A stretch of 64,000 nucleotides of DNA from Phytoseiulus persimilis (GCA_037576195.1 CM075104.1:27916211-27980210), one strand, 5' to 3'; shown: positions 11,473 to 23,449, counted from the first letter of the stretch. Translations and numbers: made by a program. The notes: generated from the sequence alone by a model not told the origin.

Positions 11473-11750
11473 GTTCCCGGCTCGTTGGCCGTGTGGCATA
11501 AACCAACACCAAGGTGCCCCGCTAAGCTAGCAATCGCGGGTTCGATCCCCGGCCGGGACAACAAATTTCTTGAGTGGTAAAAAGAGGATTCAATTTATAT
11601 CAGAATTGAATCTGAACCATCTTAAGACCCAAGCCCACCACCCGCAATGGGATTCGCGAGGCGATAGGGAGTGTTTCTGAAGCAATACCGAAAGGTGATT
11701 CCGGGACACTTCTGAGGGCTGGCTGAGAGGTTCAGCCGGAAAACAAAAAG
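11473..11750 (+). mobile_element. tRNA-derived SINE, copy 2 (near full length)
   Basis: The head folds like a degenerate tRNA. The 5' arm gttcccggc pairs imperfectly with the 3' arm gccgggac at 11552-11559. An A-box-like TGGCCGTGTGG starts at 11486, and a perfect B box GGTTCGATCCC lies at 11539-11549. The tRNA-unrelated body follows, and the element ends in an A-rich tail (aaaacaaaaag). Copy 1 is at 5987-6200. It is about 278 bases and noncoding. It sits about 500 bases past the GGPPS stop. I call it a SINE rather than a tRNA gene because the body is repeated together with the head. Confidence 0.85.
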
Positions 11751-14699
11751 ATGGGCTTGCCGGCAAGACGCAACTCGATGGTACATTTGTCCCCACCGGT
11801 CGGGGAGCTGCGCGGATTGTGCACTAGCGGATGTCCAGTTCACATAGAGTAACGGAGGATCAATCAACGGCAGGCTCGCACATCGAGTGCTCTTGAAGGA
11901 AGGAGGGCAGTACGGAAACTCAACAGGAGAATCGCGATCGCTTATCCGAGACAAAGAATACTTGTCATCGTTTGAAATGAACGGGTGTGCTCGCGCTAGC
12001 GGCTTGACACTCACACCGATGATACTGTACTCAAGAGTGACCGGACTGAACGGTGTCTATTTCTGTGATCGAACGCGTAATGAAGCGCCGTTATTAGACT
12101 TCTCGCTCGATCGACACGAAGCAGCGCGGCCACTGACCGTCGCCAGCTCGCGAATCAACGATTGCGTTCTGCTCCCGAAGGTCGTCGCCACAACCGAATC
12201 ATTGGATCTTCAGAGCAACACCAGAAAAAGCGAATGCGCTTCCTCTCTTCACTCACGCCTTCACGCTGATGTGTGTGATGCGACTCGTCATACTTGATCC
12301 CATTGTCAGCCTCATTTGCTGTACGAAAAATTTCTTACGCGGGCGTCGGATTGTCGCTTTCCAACCGATAAGGACTTCGCTCCTTATTTTAAGCTTCTGG
12401 ATAACCTTTGCACACTAAAGCCCCGAATTTATCAAAATTCGCGATCTGACTCCGGTTATATCATCTTTTCTGCACGAAACAGTTGCTGTGATTGAGATTG
12501 TGCTGTCGGCGTCAGGAACGTGTCCCACTGAGATCGCTCTGCTTGTCTCTTGGTTTGTCGGGATGGAGAGTTATGCGGAATGAGTTTAGGTGAGTGTTGT
12601 CTCGAGGGAACGGGCATCCGACTACCACCCGTTGTTCCCGATCGAAGAAGTGCTGCGAAGTTCATGACTGCAATGTACGTGTTTCCAAGAGTTAGTGACA
12701 ATAGTTTTCGAAAGTCGCATGGCTTCAATCAAACAAAACGTTAACCCAGTAAAATGACCAGGAGCACGGTAGATCGACCTCGAGGGAACTCCCACAACGA
12801 AACCAGCTCCGGGAAGAGAAGGAGAAGCTCATGCCCCGACGGTAGATGTTAGCGTATGAGTTAGAAGCGCTGCGGTCCGGGTGGCAGAAAAAAGCCTCGT
12901 TATTGTTGCTGCCAGCGCGGCGACCTTGCTGTCTAGGGTAAGTGAGAGTGAGGGCTAAACGCTCGCCGGATTCTCTGGGCCGTAGCTTGGAGTCGCACAG
13001 AAGCCTTTCATGACTGTAACCGAAGTCAGAACAGTGTTTCACTGAAAAAGTGTTCTACCGAACTTCAGTTCCAAGTGCTCCGGAAAGTGCTATCACGTGG
13101 AGCTCAGGGTCCGCCTTCGGTGAGTTTGACATGATCCCCCTCGGGAACTCCTCTCGACTCTTGCGTCGGAAACCGTTCAACTGATCTGAGTCACAATAAG
13201 AGTGAACGAGAAGCTCATGACCATAACTGCAGAGTCGGCGCTTCTCACTGTTCTCACCGTTACTCGCGTGCTTGCTTTCCATAATTCGAGTCAGTGTGGA
13301 TTCCCAATCTGTCGGAATCTGTTCTGTGTTCACGCTGTTTCCGGAACTTTCCCCCACGTACGAATCTCCTCTAATCACTGGAGCGCCCCTCTAATCGATG
13401 CCAGCAGGACGCTCATTGGGCACTTCAAGAGTCATGTTTCGTGGAGGCACTTTCAGCTCATGACTGTCCAGCTCTCGTCTCTCGAATATAGCGAGGCGCT
13501 GCGAAAATCTCTCGACTGTATTTCGATGGAGATCACGGCCAGTTACGACTGGGGACCGTTCGAGGGAATGGAGACACGCTTTTGGAATGACAGTTCTCAT
13601 TTCCGTGTTTCCATCGCTCTTCCGTATTAAAGCCGTCCATGTTCGCTGCTAGAGTCAAATCGATACCTCGGGTTGATCGAGTTTTTCATGACGAGTTTCT
13701 CATTCCTCGGCCGCAGTTTGAGAATTCGCGAATGGACCGCGGGGCCTGGAAGAGGAGCAAAAGGAGACCTCAATCCGGTGTGATCAGGACAGCATGAATC
13801 TGCGGCTATGACTGCACTCTGGCGACTGAGTTCTCCCAACCGCAGATGATTGCTGGAGACGCGAATTCGTTGCACGATTGTTGAGAAGCGATCAACGTGA
13901 ATGAGCTTATATCACAGTAAGACGGCGCACAACATAACCGACTGTGAACACGGCGACGATACGAACAAAGCTCCAGAAAACCGTACAACGATTCCGACCA
14001 CCACCTTAAGCAGCGCAACCTTCCCTATCGATGCCTCTCAGCAGGCGAACGCTGAGAACGTACGTAGTTCCGAAACCACCCACTCCCATTGCCGAGCACA
14101 ATCGCGTGTCGAGCAGCAGGAGTCGGATCTCTGAACTTATCGGTCCATTTGATGCCCACCAGCTCACGTGAGCCTTCGGTGTGATCGCTATAGCTATTTC
14201 CTCACACGTTATCCTCATGGGTGGTCATTGTTGTCGTATTCTGGGCTCCCTGAAAAAGTTCAAGGTGACATTATTTTCCGTCAAAATATGTTATCATTAC
14301 ATCTCCTTGCGACTCCCAGAAACTTGCTTGGGTCAGGGTCACTTGAACTGTTATAGAACGAAGGGTTCTGGTACCCGACAGGCGAGCAACACTCGTGTTT
14401 GGGTTCTTTTCTTTTACCTTGTTCGTGCTGATTTGAACGCGCAATTATTGAAGAGAAGTTTGGTGAGCACTCGACCGCCAACTTTGCTTTGTTCATAAAC
14501 CTTACGTCACGCAGATTGGAGGAGCTGAAAGCGCGAATCACGGCCGGGAGACGGTCCGAAATTCTGAGGATGGAAGCATTCTGAGCTCACGTTTGCCGGG
14601 AGCAGTTTGTTCGAGTGCCCAGCTCCCGGAGGCTCCCCGAATGCGATACACCGGTCCACCGGTAGGGGCTACGGAACATACCCGCCCGTACCAAGGATC
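11751..14699. other. No recognised gene
   Basis: Open frames up to 142 codons exist (13202-13630 and 11887-12297, +) but none has a recognisable domain, clear splice context or repeat partner in the window. Confidence 0.45.
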
Positions 14700-14707
14700 G
14701 TCTAGAC

Positions 14708-14913
14708 CAGTGTATCTCAAAGTGATCGATATCGACCCCAGGGGGTCGTTGGCCGATCTCCGGTTTACAGAGTTGATGCCGGGGTGTATTTGACCAAACA
14801 TCCACGTAGGTGGATCAAGGGGTCGACGGTCGACCCCCTGGAAAACGGCAGTCCATAAACTTCAACGAAGTCGCCTAGGGGGTCGATGGGTCAGTGGAGT
14901 TTGAGAACCACTG
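14708..14913. mobile_element. 206-bp hAT MITE with 8-bp target duplication
   Basis: The left end is CAGTGTATCTCAAA, and the right end reversed is CAGTGGTTCTCAAA (12 of 14 identical). Both are typical hAT termini. It is flanked by a perfect 8-bp duplication, gtctagac, at 14700-14707 and 14914-14921. The interior has inverted runs of ggtcgacc and ccccag/ggggg type and no coding frame. The TA at the centre of the duplication fits the nnnTAnnn preference of the Buster branch of hAT. Confidence 0.93.
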
Positions 14914-14921
14914 GTCTAGAC

Positions 14922-15888
14922 GATGCTAAGTGCTCTCGTGTGGTTCCAAAACCTCCTGATGTCGGCGCAGTCCTGCAGCATGGATTCTTGAGAACCGTCG
15001 TCGTCGCCCGCTCATGCGGGAACCAAGGACGACCGGTTTGAAAGGCTTCAATCGTTGCGGCTAACCACAAGAAGTCAGAAAACGATGCCAGTCAACGAAC
15101 TTGAGGCAAACTCCCTTGTCCGAGGATTAATGCTCGCATTGAGCTCCCTCGCGGGGCTGCGCTCGCGGAAACTCATGCTCGAGTGGCCGCAAGCGGTGAA
15201 TCCGCTCTGCGAAGCCGTGGATTGGCTGACGTTCCACCCGTGCCGATGGATCGCTTGACAGGTCGCGGGCGTCATAAGATGAGAAACGAGGAACGCCAGC
15301 AGCCGGTGCCCTGGAGGGAGTGCAGCCCGAACTGAATTATTCACGACACAGAACTCGTCTCCCCGGAATGGATAGCTGTCAGTTTAAATGTTTCGGCCGA
15401 TCGATGGACAGACAGACTAGATGCGGGAACTCCCGCGATGGGATCTTCGACGCGTCCTGGCTGCAGTATTGGTGGCACTGCTTCCATCACCTTGAAGTGA
15501 GTTTGTCTTCGGCATCGGCTGATGGAAACCAAGGATGGAGGACCTTTTTCTGCGGCATGCCGTCTAGCACTGGCGGAAAACAGCGCCCGTCTTCCTCCAC
15601 TCGAGCCACTACATGCCTACGGTTCGACTTTGTGGATCAGCGAAGTCGCTGTCCCTGTTCGAGACCTCAGGAGGCAGCACGAGGCAGGCTCGAGAGTACG
15701 CATTGAGGTTCGCCTCGTGGGTGCGGCTTCGTTGTGGACGGCTGGCCTAGCTCTCTGCGTCGGGTAGTGATAGGGTCTGCTCGTGTCGATGATCTCAATT
15801 ATCTGAGCCCTCTTCCGAACAGAGGAGTCAGGGTCAGTCAAAAAATCGTCGGTGTTCTCCAGCCCCTGTTCAGAGTCGGGAGCCGATA
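14922..15888. other. No recognised gene
   Basis: Open frames of 63 to 128 codons are present on both strands (15320-15706 +, for example) without recognisable motifs. Confidence 0.45.
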
Positions 15889-16778
15889 CAGTGGACTCCG
15901 CTTGATCGGTACACGTCGGGACCAGACCATCCTGATCCGATCAAGCGGAAAATAGAGAAAGGGTAACCCTGATACTGGATTTTCGCCAATAATGTATCTA
16001 TTCAAATTTCAAGATCACGAGTGGCTCTTCAGGCGCTTAGGCTCTCTGTTCCCGGGATGCGAAACCTAAGGAAACACGATGAAGCTCTCCCTGAACATAC
16101 GACTTGATGGAATATCTGAGAGCGATTGGGCTTACAGTGCTTGACGGAAAAATCATCAATTTGGATCCATCTCTTCTTCGTCCTCGAGACTCTACAAACG
16201 AGGTCGTCACAAACTGAAGACGATCGTGGTCTTTCCTCCTCTAAATCTTGCATGAAAAACCGTCGAAGTAGTTCTATACGTCGCTCGGCTTAATGCACGG
16301 CTAAAGGCTTTCCCGCCTCTCGGCACTCCTCTCCATTTTCTGAACCAGAGTCACATAGCTTGAATCGCCGCGATTTCCTGGACGATCTCATCTTCGTGAG
16401 GTTCAACCGACGAGGGGCACAAGACATCATCGTCGATTGACAATAATTTCCCGAGATTTTGAACTGGAAGCAGATCGGAATACGTTCGGTCTCTTTGCTC
16501 GACGAAACTGGCAGGGTTTGAATGGTGACACCTCGGAGCCTCACAGGCTCTCGTGACTGGAACAGAGTGATTCATTCGGCCATGCGTTCCCCATCGCGGA
16601 AACTTCTCATTCTTTCATTCCGAGAAAAATTCCGTTCGTCCCGAGTTGATCCGAATTAGCGGAGCCTTGTACCGATAAACCGGAGCGTTTCCCATTGAGA
16701 TAATTGGGGGAATCGACTTCTGATCCGAATAAGCGGGTGATTCGATTATACGGTGTTCCCATCAAGCGGAGTCCACCG
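15889..16778 (-). mobile_element. pogo/Tigger-like short element, copy A (890 bp)
   Basis: The left end CAGTGGACTCCGCTTGATC follows a TA (15887-15888). The right end is its near-perfect inverse, ending gcggagtccaccg. Subterminal aagcgg/ccgctt motifs with Tigger-type gatccg words lie at both ends. The minus strand holds a relic reading LLSIDDDVLCP and EDEIVQEIA, an acidic tail like that of pogo/Tigger transposases. The right TA is lost (ac). The same element occurs inverted at 51145-52060. Confidence 0.82.
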
Positions 16779-18224
16779 ACAGCAAAACTGCATCCACCGA
16801 GCGCGAGGGATCCGACGGACAGAATATCTTCCAGTTCACCGGCAGAACGCCGGCGCCCATCCAAGGGTCACACGATGCAGGACTGTTCAGCAGCCTCGGT
16901 GAAGAAATACTGAGAGTTTCGAGGAGTTGAGACCCCATCCCGAAATTTCAATTTGTACGTTTTGAGTCCCAGGGCTCGGGTGGAAGAGCGGAGCTGTAGC
17001 CGTCGTATCTGGCTATCAACTTCAACGGAGCGTTTCTCGCGACGGTCGTCCTCCGTTGAGCACTCGCTTTCTCATTCACTTTTGTGTTCCTAACGTCGTT
17101 GTATTTTTCTTCTCCTGATACAACTCAGTGGCTTCACAGCCACCACATGTCGCTGACGCTGGGCCTCGACTCCCTCTAGAGCGGCTGTCTTCACATTATA
17201 CCAGCGTATTCCGTAGAGGGAGTCGACAAACTCTGAACCTGAGGACTGTTTTCAGGATTCGGCAGCGATCGCCTCTCATACATCATCCCTCTATGGGCTT
17301 CCTGATACTGGGAAAGACAGGGTGTTGTGAACCTTCCGGAAGGGGGTGATGGAGTGGTCGGTCATGCCGGCTACGGCTTCACTCGTCCCCGTCGCGGAGG
17401 CTCGCTGCAGCTCCCAATGTTGGGGAGCTCCAGGATACTCGCTGTTCCGGAATCGCCTCGGCGGCTTCCGGCCAAGCGCAAAACAAAGAGATCACTTGAT
17501 CCTATGGGATAAAATTTAGATCGCAACCTCACAGGCTGGTTTCCGTAGATTCGATCGTGTTTGACCGAAGCGCGGGTGTTTCGTCCACGCTTCGAGCGAA
17601 TGCTGATCATTTTTGTCCTCGAGCGCGAGACTGACCGAACCTGTGAGGTCCTAGCAGGAGAAAGAGAAATCCTTTAGATTCAAGCCCATGTCGAATTCAA
17701 ATGTTTTTCACAGTTACACTTCGGAAAGAACATGAAAGAAATGACCCATTCGTTCGGCAGAACTGGCCTCAATGTTTCGCTTCTCGCGCTCCAGTTATCC
17801 CCATAGTGGCGATGACGTTCGTCATCACGGAGGGAAATTTCTCGATACAAAACCTTGGCAATCCCTCGCAATCAGCGCCAGCTCTTGCTGGCCAAGCACA
17901 GAGAACGGAGAGACCGAGGAAGTTGCCTCCTTCTTCCCGCAATAAATCAGTTCGCGTCTCTCATCTCTCAGCAAGCGCCTTTGTGACTGCCCCCTCAACA
18001 TATCTCTGGGCATTTCTCTGAGCAAGAATAGTCGCTTCGGACACCGTTCACCAGAGAGTCGGCCCCGGCCGGCACATTCCGGGAAAAAACTAGCTACGAG
18101 AGCATGAAGGCTCTGAGCGATGGCCCTTGATCTACATGATAGATCTTCACAAGGCTGCAAGTTCCTCCATGTGGAGGAACAACTCACAAAGGGTAGACCC
18201 TATTATTCACAGAAGGAACTGTTA
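16779..18224. other. No recognised gene; one perfect hairpin
   Basis: No coding segment recognised. A perfect 13-bp inverted repeat (tcgactccctcta at 17166-17178 and its complement at 17214-17226) could form a stem with a 35-base loop. Confidence 0.45.
17166..17226. repeat. 13-bp perfect inverted repeat (hairpin)
   Basis: TCGACTCCCTCTA and its exact reverse complement are separated by 35 bases. It is not linked to a gene I can recognise, so no role is assigned. Confidence 0.5.
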
Positions 18225-18702
18225 GTTTGGAAAAAAGAGGAAAACGACAATGGAAGAAGATAGGAGAGCCATGGGAAAAAAATGTATTCACGCACGACCC
18301 AGAAAAACGGGGGATTCAGCCGGAATGTGGGACTCTTAAGATAATACTCACTGCAAAACCTAAGGCTCATTATCTGAAAGATGCGAGAGGATGGAAGTTC
18401 GAAAGAGTTTGGGATTGTAGGTTGGAGGGAGGGCATGAAAGGGAAGGGCATTCCAAAAGCGACGTGTGCGAGGGAAGAAGGTAGAGTTGAGCTGAGCAGA
18501 ACGATTGTCGAATAATTGCACAGAGTAGGGGTGTTGTTTGACACTATGTGTGGTCACACGGACGGAGACCGAAAGGGGAGAAGCGCGGGAGAAGATTTCG
18601 GCTGACCATCTCCCATGGAAGAATCGGTAAACTAGACAGAGGTCGTCGACCTTGCGTCGGAAAGACAAGGCATCGAGAGAAGAGGACAGGGATATATTAA
18701 CG
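18225..18702 (-). pseudogene. LINE ORF2 C-terminus and 3' UTR
   Basis: The minus strand encodes SSSLDALSFRRKVDDLCLVY, then RFFHGR, and later STFFPRTRRFWNALP. This is the characteristic tail of a Jockey/CR1-type endonuclease-RT polyprotein (SL..LSHRR... / FPRT.R.WN.LP). The frame ends near 18360 and about 130 bases of probable 3' UTR follow. The rest of the element, including RT and endonuclease, is absent, so this is a 5' truncated insertion. The fragment at 61740-62430 belongs to the same or a close family. Confidence 0.82.
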
Positions 18703-19049
18703 GGGAATGGTCAACGCCGATTTTCAGTGAAAAGCCAGCATCGTATGTTCAGTCTAATCTAGTTATATCTGAGCCGACTGACCTTGTCTGAAGGGAGGCG
18801 CGGAATTTTTCGGTTCGGCTCCCGGCAGAGCCAAGTCGCCAGAATGGCGTTTCGAGCGATCGCCATCGAGCCGGTCTCTCGCCCTCTCCTACCAGAACTC
18901 AAGTGGAATGAGTGCGCGGGCGAACTTACGGGTAAATTTCATTTGATGGGAAAGTGGCAGCCATGAGGAGGAGGATGGGATCAGATGCAGACCCCTTCGA
19001 TCCTCCGGAGATTCAATCACGGCGATCTAGCTCACATGGACCTGAGTCC
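18703..19049. other. No recognised gene
   Basis: No coding or repeat signal recognised between the LINE end and the GC-rich tandem repeat. Confidence 0.45.
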
Positions 19050-19300
19050 GTCCCTCCGCACTGCTGCGAGTGCGCTTGCTGACAGTCCGCTCGCATCGCT
19101 TCGCTCGCTCGCCCGGGCCCTAACCTAACTCCACTGAGTTCATCGGCACCGCTCCTGGTGCGCGTGCTGTGCGTCGACTCGCTCTCATTCTAACCTCAAC
19201 CAGTCTCCCACACTGCTCCGGGTGCTCTTGCTGTCAAACCGCTCGCATCGCTTCGCTCGCTCGCCCGGGCCCTGACCTAACCTCACCAAATCTCCTCTCT
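19050..19300 (+). repeat. GC-rich tandem repeat, about 150-bp period
   Basis: A block reading ccgctcgcatcgcttcgctc, followed by gctcgcccgggccct, occurs at about 19086 and again at about 19239, a 153-base period. A weaker half-period copy lies between them, so units of about 75 bases are likely. Each unit ends in an acctaac word. Confidence 0.7.
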
Positions 19301-19885
19301 CTGTTTCGTGTCCATTCACCTGGACTCTGGCTGTTGTACCCAATCCTCCCGTTCTATTTCGAGTCCATCTGCCGGGACCCTAAGTGCAGTACACCACTAA
19401 GCGCCAGCCAGCACGCTTGCCCTCTCCAATGTTCTCATGTGAACAACGCTCGGTTGACGCAGCTCGCTTCTTTGGTGGCGCCGTTTCGCGCTTCGCCGCC
19501 GCGTGCCGGGAGCCAAACCAACTAGCACCGGAGGCGCGAATGGAGCTCAATGCGACGCAGCGGGAGAAGCGCCTTCGCACTGCAAAGAGGAGAGGCCTCC
19601 CTGCCCTTGCCTTGTGGGAGGAGATGAGCCACGGGAGGAGAAACCCTCGAGAAGCTTCAGTAGAGCAAAAAATCTTGGAACCGACATCCCCTCCCCAGAG
19701 GAAACTCAACCGATTCATTTTTTGGTTGTAGCATCACGCCTGCTATGCGTTGTTGTCATTTTTTACGCCACGTGTCTCATCGGATTCAACTTGTGGGTGT
19801 TCGCTCACCAAAATATCACTGTCAAACCGAGAATAACAAGAGTGCGGATATGCTCTCATTCCCCCTCACGAATCCGAAATCAGTC
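19301..19885. other. No recognised gene
   Basis: Two overlapping open frames in the same stretch (19384-19731 + and 19380-19718 -, plus 19503-19997 +) are typical of GC-rich sequence without stops. No domain is recognised. Confidence 0.45.
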
Positions 19886-19893
19886 GTCTAGAT

Positions 19894-22556
19894 CAGCGGT
19901 GGCCAACCTTTCCACCTCCGTGGCTCCCTTTGCTACTAGTTCCGAACCCCGTGGCCCCCCTACTTTTCTCGCATTTCTGCATGCTCATCCAAAGTAAAGG
20001 GGCAGAAGCTACTCCTCCAAATCATTGACACATTAATTCCTTCGTTAATCTCATTATTGGATCTGCGCGAATTGACGAGATGAGAAATGAAAATATTGCA
20101 CATCCTTGGGTGATTGCAATGTGATTGCTGCTCCTGCTGACTCTCCGAAATGATGTGAAGCGTGGCTCCAAGGATGTTATGCCGAGACGGAGAGCCGGTG
20201 CGATTTCGAGTGTTGCACGGTGTCGGGTTTTGATTGCTGTTGCTGACAAGAACGCTTTTTCACAGAGATATGTTGTTGTAAATTGCAGCAACGCCTCCAT
20301 GGCTTTCGCATACAGCACTGGATACTCCGTTTTGAGTCCGACCCAGAAGTGAGATCTTGGTGGTGGTGGCGCTTGGAAAGTCATTCTGAGAAGATCATCC
20401 GCCGCGAGCTCCTTGAGACTCGATTTCTCTGCCAAAGTCAAATTGACTTCCTCGATGCCCACCAGGAAAGGGTCGCCAACCCACAAATTTCCACGTCTTG
20501 GATCCTCTTGCTTTGGATAGTATTGAAGAAACGAGTCACGGAGAGCCGCCAGGTGACTTTGTACGATGTCAGGCACTCGACTGTCGACGTTGTGTTCCCT
20601 AAGGAACTCCTCGAGATTCGGGAACATTTGATAGTCCGCTCTGAGTATCGCCGCCTCCCCGAAAGTCAATTTCCCCTGGAATGCATCCATTTTCGCCCTG
20701 AGTGAGAACATGTCGCTTTGAGCCCCTTGCAAGGATACGTCCAGCTCATTGAGTTTCGAAAACAGGTCAGCTAGATAGGAAAATTTGGCGAGCCACACGT
20801 TGTTGGCCAGAATATCCACGAACTTAGAGTGTTTCTGCTCCCGGAAAAAGGCAGTGACCTCGTGGCGTAAGGTCAGCAGTCGGCTCAGAGTTCGGCCCCT
20901 AGAGAGCCATCTTATTTCTGCGTGAAGGAGAGGATGCGAATATTGTGAACCCATCTCTCCACAAAGAGCTTCATATATGCGCGAATTCAAAGCCTTCGTT
21001 CGTATTTTATTGACAATACGAATGACATCTGTCAGTACGTCGTGCAATTCCGGCGAGAGGCGCTTGGCAACCAGTTGCTCTCGGTGTATGATGCAGTGTG
21101 TTGATGAGGTATCAGGATGACCAACTTGCTTTACGCGCGCCACGACTCCTGAAAGACGTCCTCTCATGTTGGCCGCTCCATCCGTACATATTCCGATGCA
21201 GTTCTTCCACTGGATGTCGTTGTGTCGGAAATAATCATCCAGAGCTTTAAATATTTCAGAACCCGTCGTGCGACCCGGTATTTCGAGAACACAAAGAACC
21301 TCTTCTAGCAGCCTTCCCTCACACTCGAGCCTTATTCGTCACGTCAGTTGATTCGTCGATTTGGATTGCATACAGCGCTGGATTCCGGACAAGGTCCAGA
21401 ATTTGGCTCTCAATGTCATTTGATATGTGTTCAATGCGATGTTTGACGGTGGTCCGCGATAGGGGTGTGCCTTGGAGTTTCTTCGCAGATTTATCATACA
21501 AAACCTCGCGAGCGGCTATCAACAAACACGGTTTTATCAGATCCTCGCCGATCGAGTAAGGTTTCTTCTTCTAAGCTATCTCGAATGCTATCATATACGA
21601 AGATCTCAGCAGCGATTTTTCTGACGTAGTCATTTTTTTCATGGAAGATACTTGGAGTCGCATGGCATCCTGCAATCTCTCGAAATGATCTACTGTTTTA
21701 TCGGCCACTCCTCGATGTTTGGTTTGAAGATGGTTTTTCAGTTTGGAAGGTCTCATCGAATGGTCTGTCAAAACTTGAGAACGAATAAGGCAGAGCGGTC
21801 GAGGCTCCATTTCTGAGCCGAGTTGTTGGACAAAACCATATGCCAGATATGTTGAGTCATATTTTCTGAGTTTTCTTCGACCTGACTCTTCTCGATCCTC
21901 CTAGAGCTCGCGCTTGGGGATGGGATTGGAGACTCTTTCTCGACCAGAATTCGCTGAACGACTTGGCTCTCTTCCAGACACGCCGCACTTTTCGCTCTCT
22001 CACTGAAGAAATGTAGGATGTTGTTTTGATGGTTCTCACCCATCTCCCTATCGTTACAGAACACCTTGAATAAGATTTGGAATACATAAGAAACCCTTCG
22101 TCTATGTTCGGGACCGTTCCCTCGTTGCTGTGAATAACGGTTGGGTGGGAACGTATTCAGTCTCACTTGAATTGCAATTGAAGAGCAGCGCATGGAATAA
22201 CACTCCAACGTGCAACGAATTACGGCTCAGCGTTAGCGGCTCAACGGCTCCAACTGCGTTCTGCATTTGAATTTTCACCGAGGCGTCAGCGCTGTGGGGA
22301 ACTGCCCGCCAAAATTCTCGCTCTCAGCAGAGACTGGTTAACTTGCAGCATAGGACGTCCGGAGTACCATCTCTGATGCTTTCCATCCGAAGTGAAACGT
22401 GCCTGGCCTTGTGTTCTCGTGGAGAATCGCGTGTCTCCACGTCGAGACGTGAAGTCGAGCAACGAGTAGTTCCGCGGTGACCAGATCGGGAGTCATATTC
22501 GCACGTTTCGCGAAATTCCCCGAATTTCTCGGTTGCCCCCCGGTTGGCCACCGCTG
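19894..22556 (-). mobile_element. Full-length hAT transposon (Buster/ZBED5-like), 2663 bp
   Basis: The termini are CAGCGGTGGCCAACC at 19894 and its exact inverse ending at 22556. They are flanked by a perfect 8-bp duplication, gtctagat, at 19886-19893 and 22557-22564. The interior encodes a BED-finger hAT transposase on the minus strand, now broken. The duplication has the central TA expected for the Buster branch. With both ends and the duplication perfect, this looks like a fairly recent insertion of an already defective or later mutated copy. Confidence 0.93.
20022..21905 (-). pseudogene. ZBED5/SCAND3-like hAT transposase, broken
   Basis: Reading from about 21905 down, the order is KYDSTYLAYGF, a BED-type finger region (LCLIRSQVL ... 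SKLKNHLQTKH), ALYAIQIDESTDV with the first catalytic Asp, CTDGAANM with the second, and LEIPGRTTGSE. A long 381-codon frame (20022-21167) follows, containing HCIIHREQL, EIRWLSRGR and the C-terminal TTYLCEKAFLSATAIKTRHR dimerisation segment. Breaks seen: the second Cys of the finger's CxxC is Arg (CLIR); an in-frame TAG follows MIAFEIA near 21568-21570; and a frameshift lies near 21313-21320, after TNKARV. No clear start codon remains. The host relative ZBED5 derives from this branch of hAT; this copy shows no sign of domestication. Confidence 0.88.
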
Positions 22557-22770
22557 GTCTAGATGAGTCTGAGGAGACAGCTTGGAACCTCGAATAGGCA
22601 GTCGATGATGCACCCCGTGAAAGATCGCGAGAGCTCGTCGCGAAAAATCCTGATCGAGCGTCAGTATCAAGATCCTCTGTCGGCCATGCGTTGTTGCAGG
22701 TTTCGAACCGATTGTTATCGTGTGGGATTTTCACAGGCCGTCCCTCCTCAACCGAAATCGGTTTCAAGTG

Positions 22771-22918
22771 CAACTCTCTTCGATAATATTGGGAACGGTG
22801 GATCAAATACCACTTCGATGGAAGAAATTGTTCCGCGAAGATTCTGTGTTATCAGGGAAATTTACGCAGGTTTGCGTCATGAAAAACTCGCGACGATGAT
22901 GATGATGATCATCATCAT
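22771..22918 (-). mobile_element. CAGGGGCGTACCCAG-terminus repeat, partial copy 2
   Basis: It matches the core of the family inverted (actctcttcgataatatt, agattctgtgttatcaggg) down to the gatgatgatgatcatcatc microsatellite. The CAGGGGCGTA end is missing. Instead the sequence passes directly into the TTTCGGCCCC-array arm at 22919. Confidence 0.7.
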
Positions 22919-23449
22919 TTCAGCCCCGGACTTTTCGGCCCCTAGACATTTCGGCTCGGAGACAGTTCGGCTCCAAGACACTTCGGCTCCGGGACATTTC
23001 GGCCCCGAACGGTGACTCTACATTTGTGCGGAGGTCCGATTCGAACGAAGCACCGAATCGAGCGGACAGCTGCGGCGCGCAAGACCCTGCTGTGGTTCGA
23101 AATTATTTCACTTCGTTCCTTTCAAATGTACCGGTTCCATGCTGACCTATGCAAGACTTCACGGGCGCGAGATTCCAGAGTTGGGCGAAGGCAAGAGGCG
23201 AAGAGCGACCTGGTTCCGAGTCGGACACGATGGCAACCTCACAGATTGCTCTTGCAGCCGCCACCAATATTCTGGAGAATAGAACTGAGGCAGAGATGAA
23301 AGATGGAATCTTGTTTTTGTTGAGAACAACCTCGAAATCGGAGGTCATCAAGTTTGTTTCCAAATCCATTCTGGGTGGAGATGACACCTTTCGCAAAGCG
23401 AACAAACGAGAAAAAAATGGCCGCATCCGATAAGGGTACGATCTTGCCA
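22919..23449 (+). repeat. Long inverted repeat arm with TTTCGGCCCC array (left)
   Basis: The outer end holds about five degenerate copies of a 15-base unit (gacatttcggcccc). The body matches the reverse complement of 24138-24610 over roughly 470 bases. A frame reads LRTTSKSEVIKFVSKSIL; the same peptide is encoded in the right arm. Here an extra A in a run near 23415 shifts the frame compared with the right arm. The long arms resemble those of MULE or foldback elements. Confidence 0.75.

Noticed and set aside
11473..11560. A functional tRNA gene
   Set aside because: The acceptor stem is imperfect, and the head is repeated together with a noncoding body and A-rich tail, as in a SINE.
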